Part shown: piece after piece, positions 9,844 to 17,993 of the stretch
How the letters are laid out: every line of letters starts with the position of its first letter
Numbering within the stretch: the stretch's first letter is position 1
NCBI RefSeq assembly: GCF_029835735.1
Contig: NZ_JAOEAL010000001.1
Location: 3,782,001 to 3,846,000 of the forward strand
Length of the DNA stretch: 64,000 nucleotides
From: Shewanella sp. GD04112
Lineage (GTDB): Bacteria; Pseudomonadota; Gammaproteobacteria; Enterobacterales; Shewanellaceae
Direction: 5' to 3'
Notes under the pieces: model-generated
What the model was told of the DNA's origin: nothing
Seen by the model: only the letters and a program-made list of their open reading frames with translations
The model's database searches: none
Made by a program: the position numbers and the translations under genes

Positions 9844-10278
9844 TTAATCGCGACCACGGTGGCCATGACCACGATCGTCATCCCTATCTTTGCGGCGCTC
9901 ATGTTTGTCGTAATGTTTGTGGTGATGCTTATCCTGTTTATAGGAGCGATAACGGGGTACGTACTCATCACGATACCAGACATCCTGAACAAAATAGACC
10001 GGACGTCCGCAGGCACCGTAGGAGGCACAATAGCGCCCCCATTTTTTCGCATGACCGGGCGGCACATGCAGATAGATAGGTTCATACACGACCCGAGACT
10101 GCTCTATCACGATAGGCTGTTCGTAAATCACCTGTGGACGAGGAAAATTACCAATATTGATCTGACCGTAAAAGTTTGGATCGCCGATGTTAATCGACAC
10201 TCCGACATCTGCCGCAATGGCCGAAGATGAAGCTGCAGCGAGTAGTAAGGCTGACAGTGTAAGTTTAATTGCTTTCAT
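9844..10278 (-). CDS. Secreted protein with His/Arg/Asp-rich tail
   Basis: 144 aa with a clear signal peptide (residues 1-22, SSSAIAA). The mature part has the conserved block seen in many uncharacterised proteobacterial proteins: ADVGVSINIGDPNFYGQINIG, HVPPGHAKKWGRYCASYGACGRPVYFVQD, with two cysteines that may pair. The last 30 residues are almost only His, Lys, Arg and Asp (KHHHKHYDKHERRKD, GHGHRGRD), which could bind metal or nucleic acid; that is inference. AGGAG precedes the ATG. Single gene; function unknown. Confidence 0.75.
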   Translation of the reverse strand: MKAIKLTLSALLLAAASSSAIAADVGVSINIGDPNFYGQINIGNFPRPQVIYEQPIVIEQSRVVYEPIYLHVPPGHAKKWGRYCASYGACGRPVYFVQDVWYRDEYVPRYRSYKQDKHHHKHYDKHERRKDRDDDRGHGHRGRD

Positions 10279-10673
10279 GGCGGTTCTCCTGTTGATGGAA
10301 GCAGTATGCGAGTGGCTAACTGAACAGAAGATGAATCTTCACAGGAGGCTAAATCAGATATTATTTCCCCCGCACCGCCATGCAGACCTTGTATTTCGGT
10401 AGGCTATCTACATCCCAAATCGGCAAGAATTTAAATCACGATGATAGAACTGTTACATATCTTCCGCCTTGAAGCGATGCAGCAAAACCCATTGATACCA
10501 ATTGCAATATCGCCCAATCAACCTTCGAGCTAACCGCAAGTTAGCGATGGATAACCTGCTAAGGATTGGGCTCACTACAACAGATTTAGATCCCAATACT
10601 TAAGCCTAAGCGGTTCCTTCCTGCTGAATTTAGGATAGAATCGCCCACCAATAAATTATTTTGAGTAAGCGCT
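10279..10673. other. Gene-free stretch with nested inverted repeat
   Basis: 395 bases without a credible gene. It holds the promoter of the minus-strand secreted protein, a GAAGAT-GA-ATCTTC palindrome (10329-10342 region), and a larger nested inverted repeat: outer arms GCCCAAT (10512-10518) and ATTGGGC (10565-10571), a second pair CCTT/AAGG, and an inner hairpin GCTAAC-CGCAA-GTTAGC (10529-10545). The plus-strand promoter of the DUF3144 gene must lie in the right part. Confidence 0.5.
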
Positions 10674-10988
10674 ATGACTGATACCAGCAACACCACGATT
10701 TTTGAACTTGCCGATCAATTTATTGCCTTAGCCAATCAGCTAAGCCAGCAGGAAGGTGATGTCGGTAAAGTCGGCACGGCCCTGCGTTTTGCCGCTGCGC
10801 GTTTTAACGCCTTTGAAGCCGCGATCAAATCTGCCGACTTAGGCGCAGAAAAAGACAATGCGCTCGACTGGTTTAGCGCCGAATACCGCGAAATGCTAAG
10901 CGACAACCTAGACGACCATATCGCTAATCCACCCGTTATGCAGGAAGAAGCTGCAGTGGATGATTCGGTACAAATCTTTAAAGGCTGA
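10674..10988 (+). CDS. DUF3144 family protein
   Basis: Acidic cytosolic protein of 104 aa with no signal peptide or membrane helix. It shows the DUF3144 pattern: N-terminal helix FELADQFIALANQLS, then ALRFAAARFNAFEA and FSAEYREMLSDNLDDHIANP. A paralog in the same window (53198-53491) shares the order aromatic-x-ARxNAxx...YxEMxxxNLxDxIxN. Function is unknown for the family. Monocistronic, with a strong terminator directly after it. Confidence 0.8.
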   Translation: MTDTSNTTIFELADQFIALANQLSQQEGDVGKVGTALRFAAARFNAFEAAIKSADLGAEKDNALDWFSAEYREMLSDNLDDHIANPPVMQEEAAVDDSVQIFKG

Positions 10989-11028
10989 TGATGCGCTAAA
11001 AGCCAAGCATCGCCTGCTAAAATCCCAT

Positions 11029-11058
11029 AAAAAACGCCATCTTGCGATGGCGTTTTTT
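11029..11058. terminator. Bidirectional terminator
   Basis: AAAAAACGCCATC (11029-11041) pairs with GATGGCGTTTTTT (11046-11058), loop TTGC. It ends the DUF3144 transcript and, on the minus strand, the LysE-family gene. Confidence 0.9.
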
Positions 11059-11094
11059 TATCTCTTCGCACTGTTCAATATGCATTGCGATACG

Positions 11095-11709
11095 TTAAAG
11101 AGTGTACACCACCCGTATCGCGAGCAGGATCAGTACCACACCAGAAAGTTTATCGATAAGTCCCGCTTTTTCCCGTAACTTAGGCAATACACTCGAATGG
11201 GACAACAGTAAGGCAATCAAGGTGTACCAAAGCCCATCAACCACCAAAGGCGTTAGCACGATAAGTGCTTGACCCGTCAAACTATCGGCCACCATCACAA
11301 ACTGGCTAAACAGCGCTAAAAAGAACAACATAATCTTAGGATTGAACAGGGAAATCGCAATACCATCGCGCGCCGCAGTGAGCGTATCCGTCGCTTCCCC
11401 CGCCGCAAGTTTTGCCTGCATACCACCGTTTGAGCGCAATGCTTGGATCCCCATCCATGCGAGATAGAGCGCGCCTAAAATCGCAATCCCATTAAAAATC
11501 AATGGCGCTTTTTTCAATACAACGGCTAGTCCGAGTAGCGTCACTAACGCATAAATACCAATACCAATCGAGTGCGCCCAAGCGCAAACGATCCCCTTGC
11601 CGCGACCACCGCCTAAAGTATGACGCACAACCATGGCCAAGCTCGGCCCGGGAGACATAGCGCCCAAGCAACAAATCGCCAATAGCCCTAACCAAGTACT
11701 AAAGCTCAT
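11095..11709 (-). CDS. LysE/RhtB-family amino-acid exporter
   Basis: Inner-membrane exporter of 204 aa with about six hydrophobic helices. The N-terminal signature MSPGPSLAMVVRHTLGGGRGKG, close to the family consensus GPNxxxxxxxxxxxGxxxG, is clear, as is the NPKIMLFFLALFSQFV segment near residue 125. Such proteins export Lys, Arg, homoserine lactone or small neutral amino acids; the substrate is not predictable. The ATG at 11709 (MSFSTWLGLL) is preferred to an upstream frame extension because it matches the family and follows AAGGGT. It follows a terminator, so it has its own promoter. Confidence 0.88.
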   Translation of the reverse strand: MSFSTWLGLLAICCLGAMSPGPSLAMVVRHTLGGGRGKGIVCAWAHSIGIGIYALVTLLGLAVVLKKAPLIFNGIAILGALYLAWMGIQALRSNGGMQAKLAAGEATDTLTAARDGIAISLFNPKIMLFFLALFSQFVMVADSLTGQALIVLTPLVVDGLWYTLIALLLSHSSVLPKLREKAGLIDKLSGVVLILLAIRVVYTL

Positions 11710-11731
11710 TTTTAACCCTTTAAAGCATAAA

Positions 11732-11751
11732 AAGGCCCTCAATAGGGCCTT
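11732..11751 (-). terminator. Terminator of the S10 peptidase gene
   Basis: AAGGCCCT (11732-11739) and AGGGCCTT (11744-11751) around CAAT; on the minus strand TTTTTATG follows the stem. Confidence 0.82.
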
Positions 11752-11795
11752 CACAGGAGTGGCAGTTTAACACTGGCCAAATAATACGGTCACTC

Positions 11796-13346
11796 TCATT
11801 TAGCCGCGTTAGGATGATAAAAAGCGCGGATATCTTGCACCAGTTGTGCAAGCGACGCGGGCTCCACATACATCATATGACCCGCTTTGTAGTAGTGCAT
11901 AGTGACACGGCTATTATCTATGCCATTATCGGCAAAGGTATTTTCGGTCGCAAAGAAGGGCGTCGCAAAATCGAAATAACCGTTACCGACAAAAATGCGT
12001 AGGTCTTTATTCTCGCGCTGCGCTTGCCCTAAATAGGGCGCCACATTCACATAATGCATTTGCTTACCGCTGATATTCCAATTCCAGCCACGGTTAACAT
12101 CGGTGGAGAGCACGTTGAAGGGGCGTGATAATTTAACCCCTAAATCCTCATACAGATACTGATGGATAGCCGCCGTATAAGCGCCATCGATACCATATCC
12201 TGACGGGTCGTTATCGGTCGAATCACCGCCACTGTCGTAATCTTTGCCGGTATAGCGACTGTCTAACCGCCCGACGGTCAAATCCTGATCCCTGAGCAAT
12301 TCTTTGGTGTAGCGACTCGCACTCACCCGTAAATTCACTCGGTCAAGATAAGACTCACTCAGGCCCGTAAAACGCGCCAACTGTTTGCGTACACTCTGAT
12401 AATCGCTTTGCGCTAAACGGCTACCCTGTAATAGGGCTAAGGCGTAATCCTTAATTGCGAATTGACGCGCCTGTTCGACAAACGCTTCGAGCCCTAAGGC
12501 CTTGTCGGCATCACTAACTTTATTGTGATAAAACGCAGTTGCCGCCATAGTCGGTAAAAAACCAATGTAGGGTTGGTTATTACCCGGTTGATAGCGAGCG
12601 TGGCTAAAGTCGAGAATCGATGAAATCAGCATCACACCATTGACCGAGATATCGGTCCAACCGCCTTGGAGCTCATCCACTAATGCTGCGGCTCGTGTCG
12701 TACCATAACTTTCACCGGCAAGATATTTAGGCGAATTCCAACGCTTATGTTCAATCAACCAACGGCGCATAAATTCGGCAATGGATTGGGCATCTTCTTT
12801 CACGCCCCAAAAATCGGCACCTTTCTTCTCACCAAGCGCACGGCTAAAACCAGTACCAACAGGGTCGATAAATACTAAATCAGACTCATCGAGTAAGGAG
12901 TAATCATTGGCTTCAATCCGATAAGGCGCCGCACCATCATCTTTGGCATCACCGGGCACAATCACACGCTTTGGCCCAAAGAGGCCCATATGCAGCCACA
13001 GCGAGGCAGAACCTGGGCCACCGTTAAAAATAAACGTGACTGGGCGTTTACTGCTGTCCTGCACATCATCCCGTAAATACGTAATAGAGAAGATACTCGC
13101 CTGAGGCTCACCCTTATCATCCTCTAAAATGGTTTCTCCACTAATGGCTTGATAGCTGATCTTTTGATTTTGAATCGTCATTCTGTGCTTAGTCGTCACT
13201 ACCTCTGGCACTAGCTTATCCACTTTGGCTTCGCTTTTTTGCGCAGGCTCAGCATGACCGACTATGGACACAGTGAATAATAAGGGCAGCAGCACGCTTG
13301 CCCATTTCAGTTTTGAGGGCGTTTGCTTCTCTGTTAGCGCTAGCAT
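11796..13346 (-). CDS. S10-family serine carboxypeptidase-like protein, exported
   Basis: 516 aa with a signal peptide (hydrophobic stretch about residues 16-32, then HAEPAQ). It has the peptidase S10 alpha/beta-hydrolase elements: FNGGPGSASLWLHMGLFGPK near residue 110 (oxyanion region), GESYGTTRAA with the nucleophile Ser near 210, an Asp in GNGYFDFATPF near 463, and the His in AGHMMYVEP near 489. It probably trims C-terminal residues from peptides in the periplasm or outside. The start is the ATG at 13346 after AAGGGAAGGA; the preceding in-frame codon is TTG. Confidence 0.9.
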   Translation of the reverse strand: MLALTEKQTPSKLKWASVLLPLLFTVSIVGHAEPAQKSEAKVDKLVPEVVTTKHRMTIQNQKISYQAISGETILEDDKGEPQASIFSITYLRDDVQDSSKRPVTFIFNGGPGSASLWLHMGLFGPKRVIVPGDAKDDGAAPYRIEANDYSLLDESDLVFIDPVGTGFSRALGEKKGADFWGVKEDAQSIAEFMRRWLIEHKRWNSPKYLAGESYGTTRAAALVDELQGGWTDISVNGVMLISSILDFSHARYQPGNNQPYIGFLPTMAATAFYHNKVSDADKALGLEAFVEQARQFAIKDYALALLQGSRLAQSDYQSVRKQLARFTGLSESYLDRVNLRVSASRYTKELLRDQDLTVGRLDSRYTGKDYDSGGDSTDNDPSGYGIDGAYTAAIHQYLYEDLGVKLSRPFNVLSTDVNRGWNWNISGKQMHYVNVAPYLGQAQRENKDLRIFVGNGYFDFATPFFATENTFADNGIDNSRVTMHYYKAGHMMYVEPASLAQLVQDIRAFYHPNAAK

Positions 13347-13549
13347 CAATTATCCTTCCCTTCTGTAGTGGTTATTTTGTGATCTTTTTATTGGTGCACC
13401 AGCTTACAAAGACTGTGCACTCGGCGCAAAAGCACAATTGCAACCGAATGCGTCAAAGCTTTAATCGGCTTTTAAAGCATAAATTCACGCAGATTTAAGC
13501 TGTTAGCCGCTAAGATAGATTGGATTATCGGAAACTCATGTAGGCATCT

Positions 13550-14095
13550 ATGGGCACTATCACTCTTATCAGTCTGGTCATTCTCGCATTACTCGTGGGC
13601 GCGATTGGCCTGTTAATCTGGCAACGCAAAAAAGGTAAACGCATTCCACTGGCGGTGATTTTTGTATTGGGATTTTTCGCCGCTGGCCTCGGCGGAATTA
13701 TCGGTTTTGTGCATAAAGGCGAAGATTATCAAGCCTATCAAAAGCTGCAGTGGCATACGCTGGCCCCTGAAAAAATCGCGCCGCTGGTCGCCGATGGCTA
13801 CACAGTGTTTGTGGATATCACCTCAGACTGGTGCAGCATTTGCCAAACCAACAAGGCTGAAGTCACCCACAGAGAGCAAGTGGTGAATGCGCTGATGGCC
13901 GACAAGGTTATTTTGATGCAGGGAAATTGGAGCGAAGCCGATTCCACCATTGCGGGTTATATGAAGCATGAAGGCGTACCGGGTACACCTTACAATAAGG
14001 TCTATGGTCCAAGGGCGCCAAACGGCATAGTGCTGCCTTCAACGCTCACCATAGAGGCCGTGCTTAATGGCTTAGTTCAGGCAAAAGCACTGTAA
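13550..14095 (+). CDS. Membrane-anchored thioredoxin-fold protein (DsbD C-terminal-like)
   Basis: 181 aa. Two membrane helices occupy about residues 3-24 and 33-55; a thioredoxin-like domain follows with the redox motif DWCSICQTNK (Cys near residues 94 and 97), similar to the DWCxxC motif of the DsbD gamma domain. It ends with LPSTLTIEAVLNGL. The DsbD membrane electron channel is missing, so it is not DsbD itself. Likely a periplasm-facing disulfide reductase receiving electrons from another membrane partner; that is inference. Monocistronic with a terminator at 14155. Confidence 0.8.
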   Translation: MGTITLISLVILALLVGAIGLLIWQRKKGKRIPLAVIFVLGFFAAGLGGIIGFVHKGEDYQAYQKLQWHTLAPEKIAPLVADGYTVFVDITSDWCSICQTNKAEVTHREQVVNALMADKVILMQGNWSEADSTIAGYMKHEGVPGTPYNKVYGPRAPNGIVLPSTLTIEAVLNGLVQAKAL

Positions 14096-14154
14096 GCGAT
14101 TTATTTGGCTTAACCTCAAAAACAAAACACTAAGATTCAAACACTCGCGCAATA

Positions 14155-14179
14155 AAAAAGGCTGCATCGCAGCCTTTTT
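14155..14179 (+). terminator. Rho-independent terminator
   Basis: AAAAAGGCTGC (14155-14165) pairs with GCAGCCTTTTT (14169-14179), ATC loop; it ends the thioredoxin-fold gene. Confidence 0.9.
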
Positions 14180-14538
14180 GCACACTTCAAATCAGTAGAA
14201 AGTAATTTTCCGGAAAGGTGGGCAGAAAATCACTCCGTACTCTTAACAGCCATCTCACCCCAAAACGCTATTAAACTCGTTCATTCACTCACACCGTACT
14301 TCAATAAACATCTCCGCGTTGCCGTGAATTCCCAGTCTTAAGGGCGAGCCTGCTTTGTTCAGGTCAACTTAGCCAAAGATATTTATGAAACATTTTTATA
14401 ACAATTTACTCTTTTACGCCAGCACTAAATACAACTTTCGATCGATTAAAATATAAGCTTTTATTATCAACAAGTTAATGGTCAGACCTCTAAACATACC
14501 TCTAAGCCATTCAATTCGAGCATTACCGAGCAACTCAC

Positions 14539-14554
14539 GATATATCGCGACACG
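14539..14554 (+). promoter_or_regulatory. Putative operator CGATATATCGCGACAC (autoregulatory)
   Basis: The 16-base sequence occurs identically at 16101-16116 before ccoG. A TATACT box at 14567-14572 would be the -10 of the activator gene, so this copy covers the -35 area. A regulator bound here would repress its own transcription, as NorR-type activators do. This is inference from position. Confidence 0.5.
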
Positions 14555-14604
14555 ACTCAAGGGGTTATACTCTGGGCACTCATTCGTATTAAGGAATCAA
14601 CGGA

Positions 14605-16071
14605 ATGACCTCAACACAGCCCGCCGCAATGCCCTTGGATAAACATTTTCTGCCAGAGAACCAGCTACTGCTCAATGCCGTGGGTGAAGGCATTTATGGG
14701 TTTGATTTAAATGGTAATGCCGTCTTCATCAATCCCGCCGCCGAGCGCATGACGGGCTGGAAGAATGAAGAATTACTCGGCAAAAATATCCATAATTGCC
14801 ATCATCATAGCCATGCGGATGGCAGTCATTATCCCCAAGAAGATTGTCCCATCTACAATACCTTGAAGGATGGAATAGCAAGGGAAATCACCCACGATGT
14901 GTTTTGGCGCAAAGATGGCAGTAGCTTTCCAGTGCATTACAGCTCGACCCCCGTCTATCGGGACAACAAGCTTATCGGCGTAGTCGCGATATTTCGCGAC
15001 ATCAGTATTCAGAAACAAACCGAGCAGTCGCTACGTCAAGCTTTAGCACAGGTTCAAGCCCTGTCGGAGCAACTGGCCAGCGAGAATCACTATCTCCAAG
15101 CCGAGTTAGCCGATAAAACCGGCGATGTGGATATTTCGGGCAGCAGCGCGGTGATCCGCCATATGATCCAGCAGCTGCATATGGTGGCCAATACTGACAG
15201 TACCGTATTGATTTGTGGTGAAAATGGCACAGGCAAAGAACTGGTTGCCCGTAACTTACATCAACTGAGTCGCCGTAAAGATAAGCCCATGATCAGCGTT
15301 AACTGCGCGGCGTTTTCAGCCTCATTGTTAGAGAGTGAGTTGTTTGGCCATGAGAAAGGTGCCTTTACCGGCGCGACGCAGCAGCGCAAGGGTCGCTTCG
15401 AACTCGCCCATCAAGGCACACTGTTTCTCGATGAGGTGGCCGAATTAAGTTTGGAGGCGCAATCTAAGTTGCTGCGGGTGATCCAAGAGCAATCCTTCGA
15501 ACGACTCGGCGGCAGTGAAACCATTAAGGTCGATATTCGCTTAGTCGCCGCCAGTCACCATGATTTACTCAAGCGCGTTGAACAGGGTTTATTCAGGATG
15601 GATCTCTATTACCGCTTGAATGTCTTCCCCATCCAAGTGCCACCGCTGAGGGCAAGACTTGAGGACATGCCCGAGCTTGTCAGCCACATTTTGCATTCCC
15701 TAAACCGCAAACTCGGTAAGAAACTGCGCGGCGTGAGCCAAAAAGGTCTGCAAAAACTGATGGCCTACAGCTGGCCAGGTAATGTGCGTGAATTGCAAAA
15801 TATCCTCGAACGGGAGGCCATTTTATCTCAAACGGATATTTTACAAATCCATGCCATGCCCACGAATCACCTGCAGACTCAAACCGCGGCTTCACCTTTA
15901 CAAACCTTGGCCGAGGCGGAAGCACAACACATAGAACAAACATTAAAGCAGCTCAATTGGCGTATTTCGGGCCCCAACGGTGCGGCCAATGTGCTCGGCG
16001 TCCCGCCAAGTACACTCAGATCGCGGATGAAGAAGCTTGGGATTACACGCCAAAACCTCGCGGAAGAATAG
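14605..16071 (+). CDS. PAS-sensing sigma-54-dependent transcriptional activator
   Basis: 488-aa enhancer-binding protein. A PAS domain (about residues 18-135) holds an unusual metal-ligand-like cluster: C65, H66, H67, H68, H70 and C81. A coiled linker (135-165) leads to the AAA+ domain with Walker A GENGTGKE (205-212), the sigma-54-contacting GAFTGA loop (252-257) and Walker B LFLDEV (273-278). A Fis-type helix-turn-helix is at the C-terminus (AANVLGVPPSTLRSRMKKLG). There is no receiver domain, so it senses a signal directly. It lies 159 bases before ccoG in the same direction, and shared palindromes before both genes suggest it regulates ccoG and itself. It is not NorR: the sensor is PAS, not GAF. 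Confidence 0.88.
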   Translation: MTSTQPAAMPLDKHFLPENQLLLNAVGEGIYGFDLNGNAVFINPAAERMTGWKNEELLGKNIHNCHHHSHADGSHYPQEDCPIYNTLKDGIAREITHDVFWRKDGSSFPVHYSSTPVYRDNKLIGVVAIFRDISIQKQTEQSLRQALAQVQALSEQLASENHYLQAELADKTGDVDISGSSAVIRHMIQQLHMVANTDSTVLICGENGTGKELVARNLHQLSRRKDKPMISVNCAAFSASLLESELFGHEKGAFTGATQQRKGRFELAHQGTLFLDEVAELSLEAQSKLLRVIQEQSFERLGGSETIKVDIRLVAASHHDLLKRVEQGLFRMDLYYRLNVFPIQVPPLRARLEDMPELVSHILHSLNRKLGKKLRGVSQKGLQKLMAYSWPGNVRELQNILEREAILSQTDILQIHAMPTNHLQTQTAASPLQTLAEAEAQHIEQTLKQLNWRISGPNGAANVLGVPPSTLRSRMKKLGITRQNLAEE

Positions 16072-16081
16072 CGTTAAAAAC

Positions 16082-16116
16082 GCGATATATCGCCAATTAA
16101 CGATATATCGCGACAC
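16082..16116 (+). promoter_or_regulatory. Paired upstream activator sites before ccoG
   Basis: Two copies of a CGATATATCG core: GCGATATATCGC (16082-16093, a perfect palindrome) and CGATATATCGCGACAC (16101-16116). Centres are about two helical turns apart, and they lie roughly 85-120 bases before the predicted sigma-54 start point, the usual distance for enhancer-binding proteins. Confidence 0.6.
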
Positions 16117-16174
16117 CTACTAAATCGCAAATACACTTAATCATTAAATATCAATAAGTTAAAATAAAAAACTC

Positions 16175-16191
16175 TTGGCCTAACGTTTGCT
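16175..16191 (+). promoter_or_regulatory. Sigma-54 promoter of ccoG
   Basis: TTGGCCTAACGTTTGCT fits the -24/-12 consensus, with GG at 16177-16178 and GC at 16189-16190, exactly 12 bases apart. Predicted transcription start is near 16202, 29 bases before the ccoG ATG. Confidence 0.65.
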
Positions 16192-16230
16192 ATAGGGAGC
16201 CGAATCTTATTTAAGCCGTTAGGACAGCAT

Positions 16231-17661
16231 ATGCCCAAGAGTGACACCCAACACAGAGAGAACGCCAAGCGCCCCTCTGCAGAGCAATTTATCCCCGTAA
16301 AAAATATCCAGGCGGACGATAAACCAGCCCCCGTGAATGGTCAGATTCATTTCCGAGAGCAGAAGGGTTATTTTCAGCGCCTAAGAACCACAATGAATAG
16401 CCTGTTAGTACTGCTGTTTTTTGCCCTGCCCTTTATTTCATTTGATGGTCGGCAAGCGATATTACTGGATGTGAGTCAGCAGCAGTTCTTCTTTTTCGGC
16501 CTCACGCTCTGGCCACAGGATTTCACCTTGCTCGCTTGGGTGTTTATTGCCGCCGCCTTTGGATTGTTTTTCATTACTGTGTTTTGGGGGCGCGTCTGGT
16601 GTGGCTATCTTTGCCCGCAAACTGCGTGGACTTTTATGTTTGTCTGGCTCGAGAGCCGAATTGAGGGCAACAGCAACAAACGTAAATTGCTCGATAAGGC
16701 GCCGTGGTCAGCCAATAAACTCGGTAAAAGAAGTCTCAAACACGGCCTGTGGGGGTTAGCCGCCTTAATTACCGGCTGTGGATTTATCGGTTATTTCATC
16801 CCCGCCCGCGAACTCTATTTGGATATATTTACCGGCAACGCCGGCTTTTGGACGACCTGCTGGGTATGGTTTTTCGCGATTTGTACATACTTGAATGCAG
16901 GCTGGATGCGCGAGCAAATGTGCTTACACTGCTGCCCCTATGCGCGTTTTCAGGCCGTCATGTTCGATGCCAACACTAAAACCGTCACCTATGATGCCGC
17001 ACGCGGCGAGGCGCGCGGCCCACGTAAGCGCAAACAACAGACGGAACTCGGTGATTGTGTTGACTGTAACTTATGTGTCGAAGTCTGCCCGACGGGGATT
17101 GATATTCGTCAAGGCCTTCAATACGAGTGCATTAACTGCGGCGCCTGTGTCGATGCCTGTAATGAAACCATGCAAAAATTCGACTACAAACAAAATCTAA
17201 TTAGCTATGTCAGCGAGAATGAATTAAAGGGCATCACCCATTCCAACTGGCGTTCGCCACGCTTTTTAGGTTACGGCGCAGCCGTTGTCATTATGTTGGT
17301 TGTGATAGGTTTAGATCTCTCCAGTCGCAGTGAGATTCAGCTTAACGTCATTCGCGACAGACAGAGCTTGTATCGCGAAACCGCCGATAATAAAGTTGAA
17401 AATACCTACCAGCTGAAGATCCGCAACAAGACTCAGCAAACCAAGCAATATCAACTCGCGGTCAACAGCGAAATGCCCTTCAGCTTAATTGCCGACTCGG
17501 TCATTACCCTTGCTCCGGGCGAGCAATCGGATTATCCCGTGACAGTATTAGCCGATAAGGATGCAATCCCAACGGGACGCAAAATTATCGAATTCTCGGT
17601 AACGGATGTGAGCAAACCTGAACAAAGCGTTAGCCAAGAAACCGGCTTCTTCAGCCCTTAG
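16231..17661 (+). CDS. ccoG: Cytochrome c oxidase accessory protein CcoG (FixG/RdxA)
   Basis: 476-aa polyferredoxin-like inner-membrane protein; CcoG reduces Cu(II) to Cu(I) for assembly of cbb3 oxidase. Several membrane helices lie between residues 55 and 210, with a conserved WCGYLCPQTAW (C124, C128) and CLHCCPYARFQ. Two ferredoxin motifs follow: CVDCNLCVEVCPTG near residue 275 and CINCGACVDACN near 300. A last helix (about 350-367) precedes a periplasmic Ig-like C-terminal domain. AGGA precedes the ATG. Here it is away from ccoNOPQ and ccoHIS and next to a sigma-54 activator, which is unusual. Confidence 0.93.
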   Translation: MPKSDTQHRENAKRPSAEQFIPVKNIQADDKPAPVNGQIHFREQKGYFQRLRTTMNSLLVLLFFALPFISFDGRQAILLDVSQQQFFFFGLTLWPQDFTLLAWVFIAAAFGLFFITVFWGRVWCGYLCPQTAWTFMFVWLESRIEGNSNKRKLLDKAPWSANKLGKRSLKHGLWGLAALITGCGFIGYFIPARELYLDIFTGNAGFWTTCWVWFFAICTYLNAGWMREQMCLHCCPYARFQAVMFDANTKTVTYDAARGEARGPRKRKQQTELGDCVDCNLCVEVCPTGIDIRQGLQYECINCGACVDACNETMQKFDYKQNLISYVSENELKGITHSNWRSPRFLGYGAAVVIMLVVIGLDLSSRSEIQLNVIRDRQSLYRETADNKVENTYQLKIRNKTQQTKQYQLAVNSEMPFSLIADSVITLAPGEQSDYPVTVLADKDAIPTGRKIIEFSVTDVSKPEQSVSQETGFFSP

Positions 17662-17672
17662 CGCGTCATGCG

Positions 17673-17704
17673 GCAGTGTGCTCGCCGATAAGCGAGCACA
17701 CTGC
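17673..17704 (+). terminator. Strong hairpin after ccoG
   Basis: A perfect 13-bp stem, GCAGTGTGCTCGC (17673-17685) with GCGAGCACACTGC (17692-17704), begins 12 bases after the ccoG stop. There is no U-tract, so it may protect the mRNA 3' end or act with Rho rather than end transcription by itself. Confidence 0.6.
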
Positions 17705-17963
17705 ATCACAATTAGTCACTTTCGCGAATCTTGCCCATTGAATCAATTTGGTTCGCGGTGCTTTTTGCTCAGCTTGCTTCGTAAAATCCGCTAAATAGCC
17801 TTAACTCGCGCCGCACAAACATGAAGTACGTCAATTAAAAATCACAGCCTTCTAGCCACTTCTCTTGCGCTTACTGCGGCTGCTTCAAAAGAGGCTCGGC
17901 TGTCATTGCGGTAAACCAATGTCGATTTATTATTGACTGAGCGCTATATAGATCGAATAAAAT

Positions 17964-17993
17964 AAACATACGAAACATATATAAAGTATATTT
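17964..17993 (+). promoter_or_regulatory. Putative ParD-like operator/promoter
   Basis: Two direct copies of AAACATA (17964-17970 and 17973-17979) spaced 9 bases apart, and a near-inverted copy TATATTT (17987-17993) touching the ATG. Ribbon-helix-helix proteins bind such short repeats, so autoregulation is plausible. A TATAAAG-like -10 lies inside. The gene has only a weak ribosome site. Confidence 0.35.

Larger units (their letters stand above)
14096..14604. other. Intergenic region before the sigma-54 activator
   Basis: 509 bases. Apart from the terminator at 14155-14179 and the operator at 14539-14554, I see no gene. A 23-codon frame starting at the ATG near 14384 lacks a ribosome site and is not supported. 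The region becomes AT-rich toward the activator gene. Confidence 0.5.
17662..17993. other. Intergenic region between ccoG and the ParD-like gene
   Basis: 332 bases holding the ccoG hairpin on the left and, on the right, an AT-rich promoter area with short repeats described separately. No gene is seen between them. Confidence 0.5.

Noticed and set aside
9804..10230. Several overlapping frames on both strands around the His-rich secreted protein
   Set aside because: Only the 144-aa minus-strand frame has a signal peptide, ribosome site and a known conserved block; the others are shadows of its repetitive tail.
14384..14455. 23-codon frame starting MKHFYNNLLF in the gap before the sigma-54 activator
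   Set aside because: No ribosome site and AT-rich low-complexity composition; short frames like this arise by chance.
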